Source of the DNA: Leifsonia sp. AG29
GTDB taxonomy: Bacteria; Actinomycetota; Actinomycetes; Actinomycetales; Microbacteriaceae
Direction of reading: 5' to 3'
DNA length: 64,000 bases
Assembly: GCF_009765225.1 (NCBI RefSeq)
Contig: NZ_VMSF01000001.1
Location: forward strand, 434,001 to 498,000
The position numbers were made by a program, and so were the translations under genes. Within the stretch, counting starts at the first letter, position 1. The number at the start of each line of letters is the position of its first letter. Below are positions 52,203 to 60,468 of the stretch, piece after piece. Under the pieces are notes generated by a model that did no database searches, was not told the DNA's origin, and worked only from the letters and a program-made list of their open reading frames with translations.

Positions 52203-53698
52203 GCCTCGTCGACACCGCGAACGACACGACGCGGAGCGCCCTCGCCGACCGCGAGGCCGACCTCCTCGCCCGCATCCCCGACGGCCTGTTCATCGGCGGC
52301 CGGTGGGAGGCGGGGACCCGCGACCCGATCCAGGTCCAGGACCCCGCCACCGGGCGCGTCATCAAGCGCATCGCGAACGCGACGCCCGAGGACGGCGTGC
52401 GTGCTCTCGACGCCGCTGTTGAGGCGGCCGACTCGTGGGCGGCGACCCCCGCCCGTGTGCGCGGCGAGATCCTGCGCCGGGCGTTCGACCTGCTTCAGGA
52501 GCGACGCGAGGACTTCGCGCTCCTGATGACGCTCGAGATGGGCAAGCCGCTGGCCGAGGCGAACGGCGAGGTCACCTACGGCGGCGAGTTCCTGCGCTGG
52601 TTCTCCGAGGAGGCGGTGCGCATCTCCGGCCGCTACGGCCAGAACCCCGAGGGCACCGGGACCATGGTCGTGTCGCAGCGCCCGGTCGGTCCGTGCTTCC
52701 TCATCACCCCGTGGAACTTCCCGCTCGCGATGGCGACCCGCAAGATCGCACCGGCGCTCGCCGCGGGCTGCACGGTCGTCGTCAAGCCGGCCGAGCTGAC
52801 CCCGCTCACCACGCTGTACTTCGCCCAGCTGCTCGCCGACGCGGGCCTGCCCGCCGGGGTCGTGAACGTCATCCCGACGAGCACGGCCCGTCAGGTCTCC
52901 GAGCCGATCATCGCGGACCCGCGGCTGCGGAAGCTCTCGTTCACCGGTTCGACGCCGGTGGGGCGCAACCTGCTAGCGCAGGCCGGGCAGAACGTGCTGC
53001 GCACCTCCATGGAGCTCGGCGGCAACGCGCCGTTCGTGGTCTTCGACGACGCCGACCTCGACAAGGCGGTGGAGGGAGCGATGCTCGCCAAGTTCCGCAA
53101 CATCGGCCAGGCGTGCACCGCGGCCAACCGCTTCCTCGTCCACGAGTCCGTCGCCGACGAGTTCGCGGCCCGGATCGTCGAGAAGGTGCGGGCGCTGCGC
53201 ATCGGGCGCGGCACCGAGGAGGGCGTCACCATCGGCCCGCTGATCGACCACCGGGCGGTCGCCTCCATGGAGGACCTCGTCGCGGACGCGGTCGACAAGG
53301 GCGCTCGCGTGCTCACCGGCGGGTTCGCGCCCGCGGGCGACGGGTCCTTCTACGAGCCGACGGTGCTCGTCGACGTGCAGCCCGGGAGCGAGATCCTCCG
53401 CGAGGAGATCTTCGGCCCGGTCCTCGCGATCAGCACCTTCTCGACGGAGGAGGAGGCCGTGGCCCGTGCCAACGAGACCGAGTACGGGCTCGTCGGGTAC
53501 GTGTTCACCCAGGATCTGGCGCGCGGCCAGCGGATGATCGACCGCATCGACACCGGCATGATGGGGCTCAACACGGGGATCGTCTCGAACGCCGCCGCGC
53601 CCTTCGGCGGCGTCAAGCAGTCGGGCCTCGGTCGGGAGGGCGGCCTCGAGGGCATCCACGAGTACCTGAGCACCAAGTACACGCTCATCCCGGCCTGA
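52199..53698 (+). CDS. gabD: Succinate-semialdehyde dehydrogenase GabD
   Basis: A 499-residue NAD(P)-dependent dehydrogenase oxidising succinate semialdehyde. PWNFPLAM (171-178), Glu272 in MELGGNAPF and nucleophile Cys306 in NIGQACTAANR are present. ATGA overlap with gabT makes co-translation likely. Its 3' end is followed by a palindrome array. Confidence 0.94.
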   Translation: MSLVDTANDTTRSALADREADLLARIPDGLFIGGRWEAGTRDPIQVQDPATGRVIKRIANATPEDGVRALDAAVEAADSWAATPARVRGEILRRAFDLLQERREDFALLMTLEMGKPLAEANGEVTYGGEFLRWFSEEAVRISGRYGQNPEGTGTMVVSQRPVGPCFLITPWNFPLAMATRKIAPALAAGCTVVVKPAELTPLTTLYFAQLLADAGLPAGVVNVIPTSTARQVSEPIIADPRLRKLSFTGSTPVGRNLLAQAGQNVLRTSMELGGNAPFVVFDDADLDKAVEGAMLAKFRNIGQACTAANRFLVHESVADEFAARIVEKVRALRIGRGTEEGVTIGPLIDHRAVASMEDLVADAVDKGARVLTGGFAPAGDGSFYEPTVLVDVQPGSEILREEIFGPVLAISTFSTEEEAVARANETEYGLVGYVFTQDLARGQRMIDRIDTGMMGLNTGIVSNAAAPFGGVKQSGLGREGGLEGIHEYLSTKYTLIPA

Positions 53699-53717
53699 CT
53701 CGTCCTCGCCGTCGCTG

Positions 53718-53955
53718 CGCCCTGCATTCGTGCCGAATGCAGGGCGTGGCTCGCTCCAGGGCGACATTCGTGCCGAATGTCGCCTCGCCGCTGCCCCGAC
53801 CGCGCGCCCGACATTCGTGCTGAATGCGGGGTATGCCGCGCTCGAGGGCCACATTCGTGCCGAATGTGGCCTCGCGGCTGACCAGACCGCGCCCCTGCAT
53901 TCGTGCTGAATGCGGGGTATGGCACGCGCCAGGGCGACATTCGTGCCGAATGTGG
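53718..53955. repeat. Paired-palindrome array A (family 3), six copies
   Basis: Six copies of CATTCGTGCYGAATG start at 53725, 53765, 53812, 53852, 53898 and 53938. Spacing alternates 40 and 46-47 bp, so the array is three pairs. Several extend to 11-13-bp arms with a 3-base loop. It fills the gap between gabD and a convergent gene. Confidence 0.92.
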
Positions 53956-53972
53956 CCCTCGAGCGGCGAGGG

Positions 53973-54221
53973 TCAGGCGCGAGCGATCGGCCCGGTCTCC
54001 GCGCGCAGTTCGGTCTTCACGTCGTGCTCCACGAGCACCGGTACGAAGTCGCGCACCGGAGCCCCGTCGAACTGCTCGTGGTGCTTCTCGACGAGTTCCT
54101 CGATGTGCTCCCGCGGCACCTGCGGGAATCGCTCGCTCAGTCGCTCCGCCGCGTGCTCCAACGCGGCCGACTCGTCATCGAGGCCCTCGGACAGTCGGCG
54201 CTGCTCGTTCTCGATCGTCAT
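53973..54221 (-). CDS. Three-helix bundle dimerization domain protein
   Basis: An 82-residue protein: LEHAAERLSERFPQVPREHIEELVEKHHEQFDGAPVRDFVPVLVEHDVKTEL. The pattern matches the small three-helix bundle family common in actinobacteria, whose role is unknown. The ATG at 54221 is favoured over 54236. It is divergent from the PhzF gene by 59 bp. Confidence 0.75.
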   Translation of the reverse strand: MTIENEQRRLSEGLDDESAALEHAAERLSERFPQVPREHIEELVEKHHEQFDGAPVRDFVPVLVEHDVKTELRAETGPIARA

Positions 54222-54280
54222 GGCGCGATTATGCACCCCCAGGGTTAACAGGGGCTACGGCCATCTGACAGGCTGGTCCC

Positions 54281-54982
54281 ATGGATGACGAGAACATCGA
54301 GGTGGTCGTCGTGCGCGTCTTCACCGACGAGCGCGGGACGAACGGGAACGAGCTGGGGATCGTGCGCTCCTCGCCGGTGACGGCGCACCGGGAGCAGGCG
54401 ATCGCGACCGCGCTCGGCTTCAGCGAGACGGTGTTCATCGACGAGGTCGACGCCGCCGACGTCACGGCCCGGATCCGGATCTTCACGCCGGCGAAGGAGT
54501 TGCCGTTCGCGGGCCACCCGAGTGTCGGGACCGCGTGGTGGCTGGCCGAGTCCCGCACTCCGGTCGGCGTGCTGCGCGAGAAGGCCGGCGACGTCACGGT
54601 GGAGGTCGACGACGAGCAGGGCAGTGCCTTCATCGAGGCGCGCCCCGAGTGGACGCCCGCCTTCGAGTGGCTGCCGCTCGACTCCCCGGCCGAGGTCGAC
54701 GCCCTCGATCCGTTCGCCTTCACGTCCGGCCAGCACTTCGCGTACGCCTGGATCGATGAGGAGGCGGGGCTCCTGCGGGCCCGCATGTTCGCCCCCGAGA
54801 TGGGCATCATCGAGGACGAGGCGACCGGCGCCGCCGCGGTCGCCCTGACCGCGCGCCTGGGCCGCGCCCTGCGGATCACGCAGGGGGAGGGATCGGAGAT
54901 CGTCACCGAGCCGCTCGCCGACGGCCGCGTCCGCGTCGGCGGCAGCGTGGTCTACGACCGCACCATCGACGCGACGCTCTGA
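54281..54982 (+). CDS. PhzF family isomerase/epimerase
   Basis: A 233-residue PhzF-fold protein: VRVFTDERGTNGNELGIV at the start, the FTPAKELPFAGHPSVGTAWWL core and a C-terminal DEATGAAAVALTARL. The acidic residue in the family's catalytic position appears as Glu in GFSETVF. The substrate is unknown. CAGGCT (54269-54274) lies six bases before the ATG. Confidence 0.88.
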   Translation: MDDENIEVVVVRVFTDERGTNGNELGIVRSSPVTAHREQAIATALGFSETVFIDEVDAADVTARIRIFTPAKELPFAGHPSVGTAWWLAESRTPVGVLREKAGDVTVEVDDEQGSAFIEARPEWTPAFEWLPLDSPAEVDALDPFAFTSGQHFAYAWIDEEAGLLRARMFAPEMGIIEDEATGAAAVALTARLGRALRITQGEGSEIVTEPLADGRVRVGGSVVYDRTIDATL

Positions 54983-55017
54983 GGCGGTCCCCGGCCTGCC
55001 CGGCCGGGAACCGCCTC
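54981..55017. terminator. Bidirectional terminator between PhzF and catalase genes
   Basis: Arms 54981-54996 and 55002-55017 pair over 16 bp with one G-T wobble and a 5-base loop. It begins in the PhzF stop codon and lies between convergent genes. Confidence 0.75.
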
Positions 55018-55029
55018 CAGCGAGTGCCG

Positions 55030-56523
55030 CTAGTCGGCGACGCCGACGAACTCGGCCGCCTCGTCGGCGGTGCCGGCGCCGGAGTCCAGGCGGTCGCGGA
55101 GAGCGCGGCCCAGGGAGGCGTCGACGTTCGTCCAGTACTGGATGGCTCGCTCGCGGATGTCCTCGCGCTTCACGCCGCCCACAGCGCCCGCGATCGTGTC
55201 GAGGAAGCGCGCGCGTGCGGCGTCGTCGTACACCTCGCGGTACAGCGTGCCCGCCTGCCCGAAGTCGTCGTCCTCGGCGTGGAGGGTCGCCGCGGCGCGC
55301 ACCAGCTCGCCGTCCGCCTCCCACGAGCCCTCGTCGGCGAGCTGCGGCTGGGCCGCCGGTCCGCCGAACGAGTTCGGTGCGTAGACCGGCTCGCCGGCCG
55401 GCTTGAAGCCGTGCCGCGCGGCGCCGTCCTGCGAGTAGTTGTGGACGGGCGCGACCGGCCGGTTCACGGGCAGCTCGTTGTAGTTCGTCCCGACGCGGTA
55501 GCGCTGGGCGTCCGGGTAGGAGAAGACGCGGGCCATCAGCATCTTGTCGGGGCTGATGCCGATCCCCGGGACCGTGTTGGCGGGTGAGAACGCGGCCTGC
55601 TCGATCTGCGCGAAGAAGTTCTCCGGGTTGCGGTCGAGCGTGTGGACGCCCACTTCGATCAGCGGGTAGTCGCTGTGCGGCCACACCTTGGTCAGATCGA
55701 ACGGGTTGAACCGGTACGTCTTGGCGTCCTCGTACGGCATGACCTGGACGGACAGCTTCCACGCCGGGAAGTCGCCGCGCTCGATCGCCTCGTACAGGTC
55801 GCGGCGGTAGTAGTCGGCGTCCTCGCCCGCGATCCGCTGGGCGTCGGCGCCGTGGAGCTCCTCGTTGCCCTGCAGCGCGTGGAAGTGGTACTTGACCCAG
55901 AAGCGCTCGCCCGCCGCGTTGATCCACTGGTAGGTGTGCGAGCCGTAGCCCGGCATGGTCCGCCAGGAGCGGGGGAGGCCGCGGTCGCCCATGAGGTAGG
56001 TGACCTGGTGCGCCGACTCGGGGGAGAGGGTCCAGAAGTCCCACTGCATGTCGGCGTCGCGCAGGCCCGAGCCGGGGAGGCGCTTCTGCGAGTGGATGAA
56101 GTCGGGGAACTTCATGCCGTCGCGGATGAAGAACACGGGGGTGTTGTTGCCGACGATGTCGTAGTTGCCCTCGGTCGTGTAGAACTTCACCGAGAACCCG
56201 CGGACGTCCCGCCAGGTGTCGGGCGAGCCCTGCTCCCCGGCGACGGACGAGAAGCGATGGAGGGTCTCGGTCACCGTCTCCGGCTGGAAGACGGCCGCCT
56301 TCGTGTAGGCCGTCACGTCGCCCGTGACCTCGAAGCGGCCGAAGGCGCCGCCTCCCTTGGCGTGCACGATGCGCTCGGGGATCCGCTCCCGGTTGAACTG
56401 CGCCAGCTTCTCGACGAGGTACCGGTCGTGCAGGGCGGTGACGCCGTCGCGTCCGGTGGTCAGCGAGTGGGCGTCGCTGGCGACCGGCGTTCCGGTCTGG
56501 GTCGTGGTGGGGCGATCGGACAT
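55030..56523 (-). CDS. katA: Catalase, clade 3 type
   Basis: A 497-residue haem catalase. Distal His lies in [15 protein letters not shown], the distal Asn in [19 protein letters not shown], and the proximal Tyr in [15 protein letters not shown]. Length suits the small-subunit class. The ATG at 56523 follows GAGGAGAA. Only 31 bp separate it from the fur gene upstream, so the two form an operon against peroxide. Confidence 0.96.
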   Translation of the reverse strand: MSDRPTTTQTGTPVASDAHSLTTGRDGVTALHDRYLVEKLAQFNRERIPERIVHAKGGGAFGRFEVTGDVTAYTKAAVFQPETVTETLHRFSSVAGEQGSPDTWRDVRGFSVKFYTTEGNYDIVGNNTPVFFIRDGMKFPDFIHSQKRLPGSGLRDADMQWDFWTLSPESAHQVTYLMGDRGLPRSWRTMPGYGSHTYQWINAAGERFWVKYHFHALQGNEELHGADAQRIAGEDADYYRRDLYEAIERGDFPAWKLSVQVMPYEDAKTYRFNPFDLTKVWPHSDYPLIEVGVHTLDRNPENFFAQIEQAAFSPANTVPGIGISPDKMLMARVFSYPDAQRYRVGTNYNELPVNRPVAPVHNYSQDGAARHGFKPAGEPVYAPNSFGGPAAQPQLADEGSWEADGELVRAAATLHAEDDDFGQAGTLYREVYDDAARARFLDTIAGAVGGVKREDIRERAIQYWTNVDASLGRALRDRLDSGAGTADEAAEFVGVAD

Positions 56524-56554
56524 GGTTCTCCTCATCTCTTGTGGAGCGCGGCGG

Positions 56555-56980
56555 TCAGGCCGCGCTCCGCTGGCAGGACGGGCACAGCCCCCAGAACGTG
56601 ACCTCCGCGGTCGAGATCGCGAACCCTCCCGTTTCGCCGGGGGTCAGGCACGGGGCATGACCGGTGACGCAGTCGACATCCGCCACGGCTCCGCACGAGG
56701 TGCAGACGACGTGGTGGTGGTTGTCGCCGATGCGGCGCTCGTACAGCGCCGGCGAGTGCGCCGGCTCGATGCGCCGTAGGAGACCGGCGCCGGTGAGGTC
56801 GGCCAGCACGTTGTGCACGTTCTGGATCGACGTGCCGGGGAGGGCGTCACGCACCTCGGCGAGCACGGCCTCGGCGCTCGCGTGGGGGCGACGGTCGAGC
56901 GCGTCGAGGACGAGCATGCGCCCTCGGGTGGCACGGAGACCGGCCCCGTGCAGGGCGTCCTCCAGGCGTGCCGCGTCCAT
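56555..56980 (-). CDS. Fur family regulator (FurA/PerR-like)
   Basis: A 141-residue metalloregulator. The winged helix covers about 10-80 ([14 protein letters not shown]...[22 protein letters not shown]); HHH at 88-90 and CxxC pairs C93-C96 and C133-C136 bind metal. Pairing with katA points to a peroxide-sensing FurA/CatR/PerR role. TAGGCT (56992-56987) lies six bases before the ATG, with TTGAGT 16 bp upstream. Confidence 0.9.
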   Translation of the reverse strand: MDAARLEDALHGAGLRATRGRMLVLDALDRRPHASAEAVLAEVRDALPGTSIQNVHNVLADLTGAGLLRRIEPAHSPALYERRIGDNHHHVVCTSCGAVADVDCVTGHAPCLTPGETGGFAISTAEVTFWGLCPSCQRSAA

Positions 56981-56986
56981 GGGTCG

Positions 56987-57016
56987 AGCCTAGTGATAAC
57001 GGTGAATGACTCAAAA
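56987..57016 (-). promoter_or_regulatory. Promoter and likely autoregulatory operator of fur-katA
   Basis: On the minus strand TTGAGT-N16-TAGGCT is followed after six bases by the ATG. The spacer carries an imperfect dyad, AGTCAT...AT-ACT, in an AT-rich stretch resembling FurA/CatR boxes of other actinobacteria (TTGAxTCATTC type). Confidence 0.6.
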
Positions 57017-57199
57017 CAAAGCGGATCCCGGGCGTGGCGCATCCGCCTCCACCGGGCGACGGGACACGGCCACCAGGGTCGCCGGACCGACCGCGCGCAC
57101 GACGTGGTCGACGAGGGCATGCGGAGCGGCCGCCTCCACGATGAGCACCAGCCAGCGACCGCCGGCGATCACCGTGACCTCGTACTCCGCACGGTTCAC
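57011..57199 (-). CDS. Small hypothetical protein coupled to the M23 gene
   Basis: A 62-residue protein starting MNRAEYEVTVIAGGRWLVLIVEAA with alternating hydrophobic residues suggesting beta strands. No family is recognised. The ATGA overlap with the M23 stop codon (57196-57199) supports translation. Its end reaches the fur promoter. Confidence 0.5.
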   Translation of the reverse strand: MNRAEYEVTVIAGGRWLVLIVEAAAPHALVDHVVRAVGPATLVAVSRRPVEADAPRPGSALF

Positions 57200-57867
57200 C
57201 GGCCGGCCCTCGCGGCCAGCCAGGGGAGCGGATCGACGTGACGGCCGTCGACGGCGAGCTCGAAGTGGAGGTGCGGCCCGGTCGACACGCCCGTGTTGCC
57301 CAGTGCCCCGACGATGTCGCCCGCGCGCACCTCCTGTCCCTCCGCCACGGCGAGCGAGCCGGACTGCAGGTGGCAGTACTTGGTGACCACGGAGGCGCCG
57401 TCGTGGCGGTGCGCGATCTCTGCGAAGACGCCGCAGGCGCCGGTGCCCCGAGCATCGGCCGCGATGACCGTGCCGGCCAGTGACGCCGCGACGACCGTGC
57501 CTTCCGGGGCGACGAGGTCGATGCCACGGTGGAAGGTGGATGCGCCGGGAGCGGGCGCCGAGCGCGGGCCGAAGAAATCGGAGATGTCCGCGTCCGGGCC
57601 GAGCGGCCAGACGACTGCGGGCGGCGCCGCGACCGCGGGCGCCTCGCGCGTGATGACGAAGGAGCGGAAGTCGTCTGCGGCGACGGTCTGCAGCGGGTCG
57701 GTGACGGCGGGCCGCTCGGGAGGCGCGGCCGACGCTGCGTGGGCGGGGCTGCCCGCGGCGGCCGCTGAGCCGATGAGGGCGAGGGCGACGCCGCGTCGGC
57801 CGGCTCCGGCGACCAGGGCGCGCGGCACCACGGGCGAGGGTCGGGTGGGTGCTCGGTGTCTAGGCAT
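57196..57867 (-). CDS. Secreted M23 (LytM) metallopeptidase
   Basis: A 223-residue exported peptidase with an N-terminal signal (hydrophobic about 25-45). The zinc site is complete: H113 and D117 in FHRGID, H199 and H201 in HLHFEL, and H166 in YCHLQ. It probably cuts peptidoglycan cross-bridges. TAGAAT (57879-57874) lies six bases before the ATG. Divergent from an LCP gene, another cell-wall function. Confidence 0.92.
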   Translation of the reverse strand: MPRHRAPTRPSPVVPRALVAGAGRRGVALALIGSAAAAGSPAHAASAAPPERPAVTDPLQTVAADDFRSFVITREAPAVAAPPAVVWPLGPDADISDFFGPRSAPAPGASTFHRGIDLVAPEGTVVAASLAGTVIAADARGTGACGVFAEIAHRHDGASVVTKYCHLQSGSLAVAEGQEVRAGDIVGALGNTGVSTGPHLHFELAVDGRHVDPLPWLAARAGR

Positions 57868-57891
57868 ACTGAAATTCTAAGATGCTAAAAT
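57868..57891. promoter_or_regulatory. AT-rich divergent promoter of M23 and LCP genes
   Basis: Two -10 elements lie back to back: TAGAAT (57879-57874, minus) for the peptidase and TAAAAT (57886-57891, plus) for the LCP gene. The tight spacing means that any protein bound here would affect both. Confidence 0.55.
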
Positions 57892-57934
57892 GAATGCGTC
57901 ATGTGAGAAGGCCACCCTGACCGAAGGAGAAGAC

Positions 57935-58933
57935 ATGCAGTTCAGACGACGGAATCGGCTCGGCCGACGGGCCAAGCTCGTGGTCGGGGTGTCCGGCCTC
58001 CTTCTCGGGCTGGTCGCTGCGCTCGCAGCGGCGGTCCTCATCTTCGTGACCACGGTGGCGAACACGTTCACCGCGGGCCGCGACGTCATCGAGGACGCCT
58101 TCCCTCCCGCGAGCAGCCGGGCCGCCCCCGCTGCGGACGGCTCGCGGAACATCCTCCTGCTCGGATCGGACGCCCGCGGGTCCGTGGCGGGGATCGGAGA
58201 TGAGGGCAGCACTGGCCAGCGCACCGACACGATCATGGTCGTGCACGTCCCGGCCGACCGGAAGGACGTCCAGGTCATGTCGATCATGCGCGACAGCTGG
58301 GTCGACATCCCCGGGCACGGCGAAGCCAAGATCAACGCGGCCTTCTCGTGGGGCGGCACGCCCCTGATGGTCCAGACGGTGGAGGCGCTGCTCGGCACGC
58401 GCATCGACCACGTCGCCCTCATCGGCTTCGACGGCTTCAAGGACATGACGGACGCCCTGGGCGGGGTGACGGTCCACTCGGAGCAGGCCTTCACCATGGA
58501 GGGGCACCACTTCACCGAAGGGCCGAACCACCTCGACGGCGATGCGGCGCTGGCGTTCGTCCGCGCCCGCTACCCGTTCGCGGACGGCGATTACCAGCGC
58601 GTACGCAACCAGCAGGCGTTCATGAAGGCGATCGCGACCACCGCGATCAGCCAGCGGACCTTGACGAGTCCCGAGCGCATCCTCGCCTTCACCGATGCGA
58701 CGGCCCGGCACCTCGCGGTCGACCCGGGTCTCGACTTCCAGACCCTCCTCGGGCTGGGTCTCGGCGTTCGGGACGTGCGCGCCGGCGACATCGGGTTCTT
58801 CACCGTCCCGACTGCGGGGACGGGAATGGTGGGCGATCAGTCGGTGGTGTTCGTCGACGAGGAGCGGCTCGCGGCCCTCCGGGTCGCGCTCGCGGAGGAC
58901 GGAGTCGCGGAGTTCGCCGCGTCTCTCGGCTGA
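57935..58933 (+). CDS. LytR-CpsA-Psr (LCP) family cell-wall ligase
   Basis: A 332-residue membrane-anchored enzyme joining glycopolymers to peptidoglycan. One N-terminal membrane helix (about 15-40) precedes the LCP domain: SRNILLLGSDAR, QRTDTIMVVHV, SIMRDSWVDIPG, KINAAFSWGG and VRARYPFADGDYQRVRNQQ. The ATG at 57935 follows AAGGAG; the ATG at 57890 upstream is less likely. Confidence 0.92.
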   Translation: MQFRRRNRLGRRAKLVVGVSGLLLGLVAALAAAVLIFVTTVANTFTAGRDVIEDAFPPASSRAAPAADGSRNILLLGSDARGSVAGIGDEGSTGQRTDTIMVVHVPADRKDVQVMSIMRDSWVDIPGHGEAKINAAFSWGGTPLMVQTVEALLGTRIDHVALIGFDGFKDMTDALGGVTVHSEQAFTMEGHHFTEGPNHLDGDAALAFVRARYPFADGDYQRVRNQQAFMKAIATTAISQRTLTSPERILAFTDATARHLAVDPGLDFQTLLGLGLGVRDVRAGDIGFFTVPTAGTGMVGDQSVVFVDEERLAALRVALAEDGVAEFAASLG

Positions 58934-59021
58934 GTCACCCGTGATTGTTTCTCAGCATTGCAATATACTGGTCACACCGTATCCGTATGATCTGCAGTGC
59001 CCGAGAGACAGGGGAACGACG

Positions 59022-59708
59022 ATGCCCATCCCGGTGACCAAGAAGGCGGCCCCTCCGAAGCGCGTGCTGCTGCGCGACGTGGTCCGCGACACCATCCGCG
59101 ACGCGATCATGGACGGGACGCTGAAGCCGGGGGAGACCCTCCACGACGACGCCCTGCAGGAGTGGCTCGGCACCTCCCGGACGCCCATCCGCGACGCGCT
59201 CAACGAGCTCGCGCGGATCGGCCTCATCGAGATGGAGCCGAACCGGTACACGCGGGTCGCCATGCTCACCTCCGACGCGGAGGCGCTCGAGGCGCTGAAC
59301 GTGCTCGGCGTGATCTACGGCGGCGCGGCGGTCATCGCCGTCCCCGGGCTGACCGCCGCCAACGCCAAGACGCTCACCGGCAAGGTCAAGACCGCGATCA
59401 AGGGGGTCAAGGGGTCGGACGCCGATGTCATCCGCGCCAACCTCCTCGACGTCTTCAACACGCTCGTCGAGCTGTCGGACAACAGCCTCCTGGTGAAGCT
59501 CGCCCGCGAGACCATCGACGGCCTGGCCTACAAGATCCGTGTCGCCCGGCTGGTCGAGATCGTCGACGGCCCCTCGGTCGTCGACCTCCTCGAGCGCATG
59601 ATCGGCGCCCTGGAGGAACGCGACGGCTTGAGCGCGCGCCGCGTCACGGACGCCCTGTTCCAGCTGCCGACCGCGGCGCTCAGCGAGGACGCGCTCGCGG
59701 CCTCCTGA
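59022..59708 (+). CDS. GntR family transcriptional regulator
   Basis: A 228-residue regulator with an N-terminal winged helix: VVRDTIRDAIMDGTLKPGETLHDDALQEWLGTSRTPIRDALNELARIGLIEM (about 18-70), then an all-helical FCD-like effector domain. The target is unknown. The ATG at 59022 follows AGGGGA. It is followed by the second palindrome array. Confidence 0.9.
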   Translation: MPIPVTKKAAPPKRVLLRDVVRDTIRDAIMDGTLKPGETLHDDALQEWLGTSRTPIRDALNELARIGLIEMEPNRYTRVAMLTSDAEALEALNVLGVIYGGAAVIAVPGLTAANAKTLTGKVKTAIKGVKGSDADVIRANLLDVFNTLVELSDNSLLVKLARETIDGLAYKIRVARLVEIVDGPSVVDLLERMIGALEERDGLSARRVTDALFQLPTAALSEDALAAS

Positions 59709-59759
59709 CCCGGACGCCGCGGCGATTCGGTCGCTTCGGCGCGCCCTCGCGCCGGCCCA

Positions 59760-60195
59760 CATTCGTGCCGAATGCAGCCCCGGGCGGGTGCGTCGGCAGC
59801 ATTCGTGCTGAATGTTGCCGTGGAGGTGCGCCGCGGCGCTCTCGCGCTGGGCCACATTCGTGACGAATGTGGGCCTGGGCGGGTGCGTGGGCAGCATTCG
59901 TGCTGAATGTGGCCGTGGAGGTGTGCGCCGAGGCGCCCTCGCGCTGGGCGACATTCGTGACGAATCTGGGCTTGGGCGGGTGCGTCGGCAGCATTTGTGC
60001 CGAATGTGGCCGTGGAGGTGCGCCGCGCCGCCCTCGCGCTGGGCGACATTCGTGACGAATGTGGGCCTGGGCGGGTGCGTCGGCAGCATTCGTGCTGAAT
60101 GTGGCCGTGGAGGTGCGCCGAGGCGCCCTCGCGCTGGGCGACATTCGTGACGAATCTGGGCTTGGGCGGGTGGGTCAGCGACATTCGGCACGAGT
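59760..60195. repeat. Paired-palindrome array B (family 3), ten copies
   Basis: Copies of CATTCGTGMYGAATG-type palindromes start at 59760, 59800, 59855, 59895, 59952, 59992, 60047, 60087, 60142 and (damaged) 60182. Spacing alternates 40 and 55-57 bp: five pairs with a 95-97 bp period. The 40-bp step is the same as in array A. Reading frames through it are repetitive artefacts. From 60200 to 60380 nothing is recognised. Confidence 0.92.
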
Positions 60196-60389
60196 GGCAC
60201 GAGCGTCGGCGACGCGAGACCGCGCCTTGCACAGCGAACCCGCCAGCGAGGGCCGCACGCTTTCGGCGAATTTGCAGATTCAGAGGTGCGGCGCGCGGAC
60301 GGCTCGAGGAATGCGCACCTGACCTGGCGATTTTCTAGCGCGCTCGAAACACTTACGCGGCGACGGCGTACGTATGTTGAAGTATCAGA

Positions 60390-60428
60390 GTTCTAAAAGA
60401 TCAGAACGACGAGGGAAAACGCTAGAAT
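60390..60428 (+). promoter_or_regulatory. AT-rich promoter region of the glycosylphosphotransferase gene
   Basis: An inverted repeat GTTCT (60390-60394) / AGAAC (60403-60407) is followed by a TAGAAT -10 element (60423-60428). This gives a leader of about 35 bases. No good -35 hexamer is seen, which suggests an activator or another sigma factor. Confidence 0.45.
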
Positions 60429-60468
60429 ATCAATAGACAGGTTCACCGACCCGAGGGGAGCAGCCACC

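Noticed and set aside
50810-53698. One long plus-strand reading frame merging gabT and gabD
   Set aside because: The first part is gabT in the wrong frame. gabT and gabD are separate, overlapping by 4 bp.
59528-60232. Open frames through the palindrome array giving repetitive HIRHECRPARG-like proteins
   Set aside because: The protein repeats simply mirror the 95-97-bp DNA repeat, exist in several frames on both strands, and lack ribosome sites.
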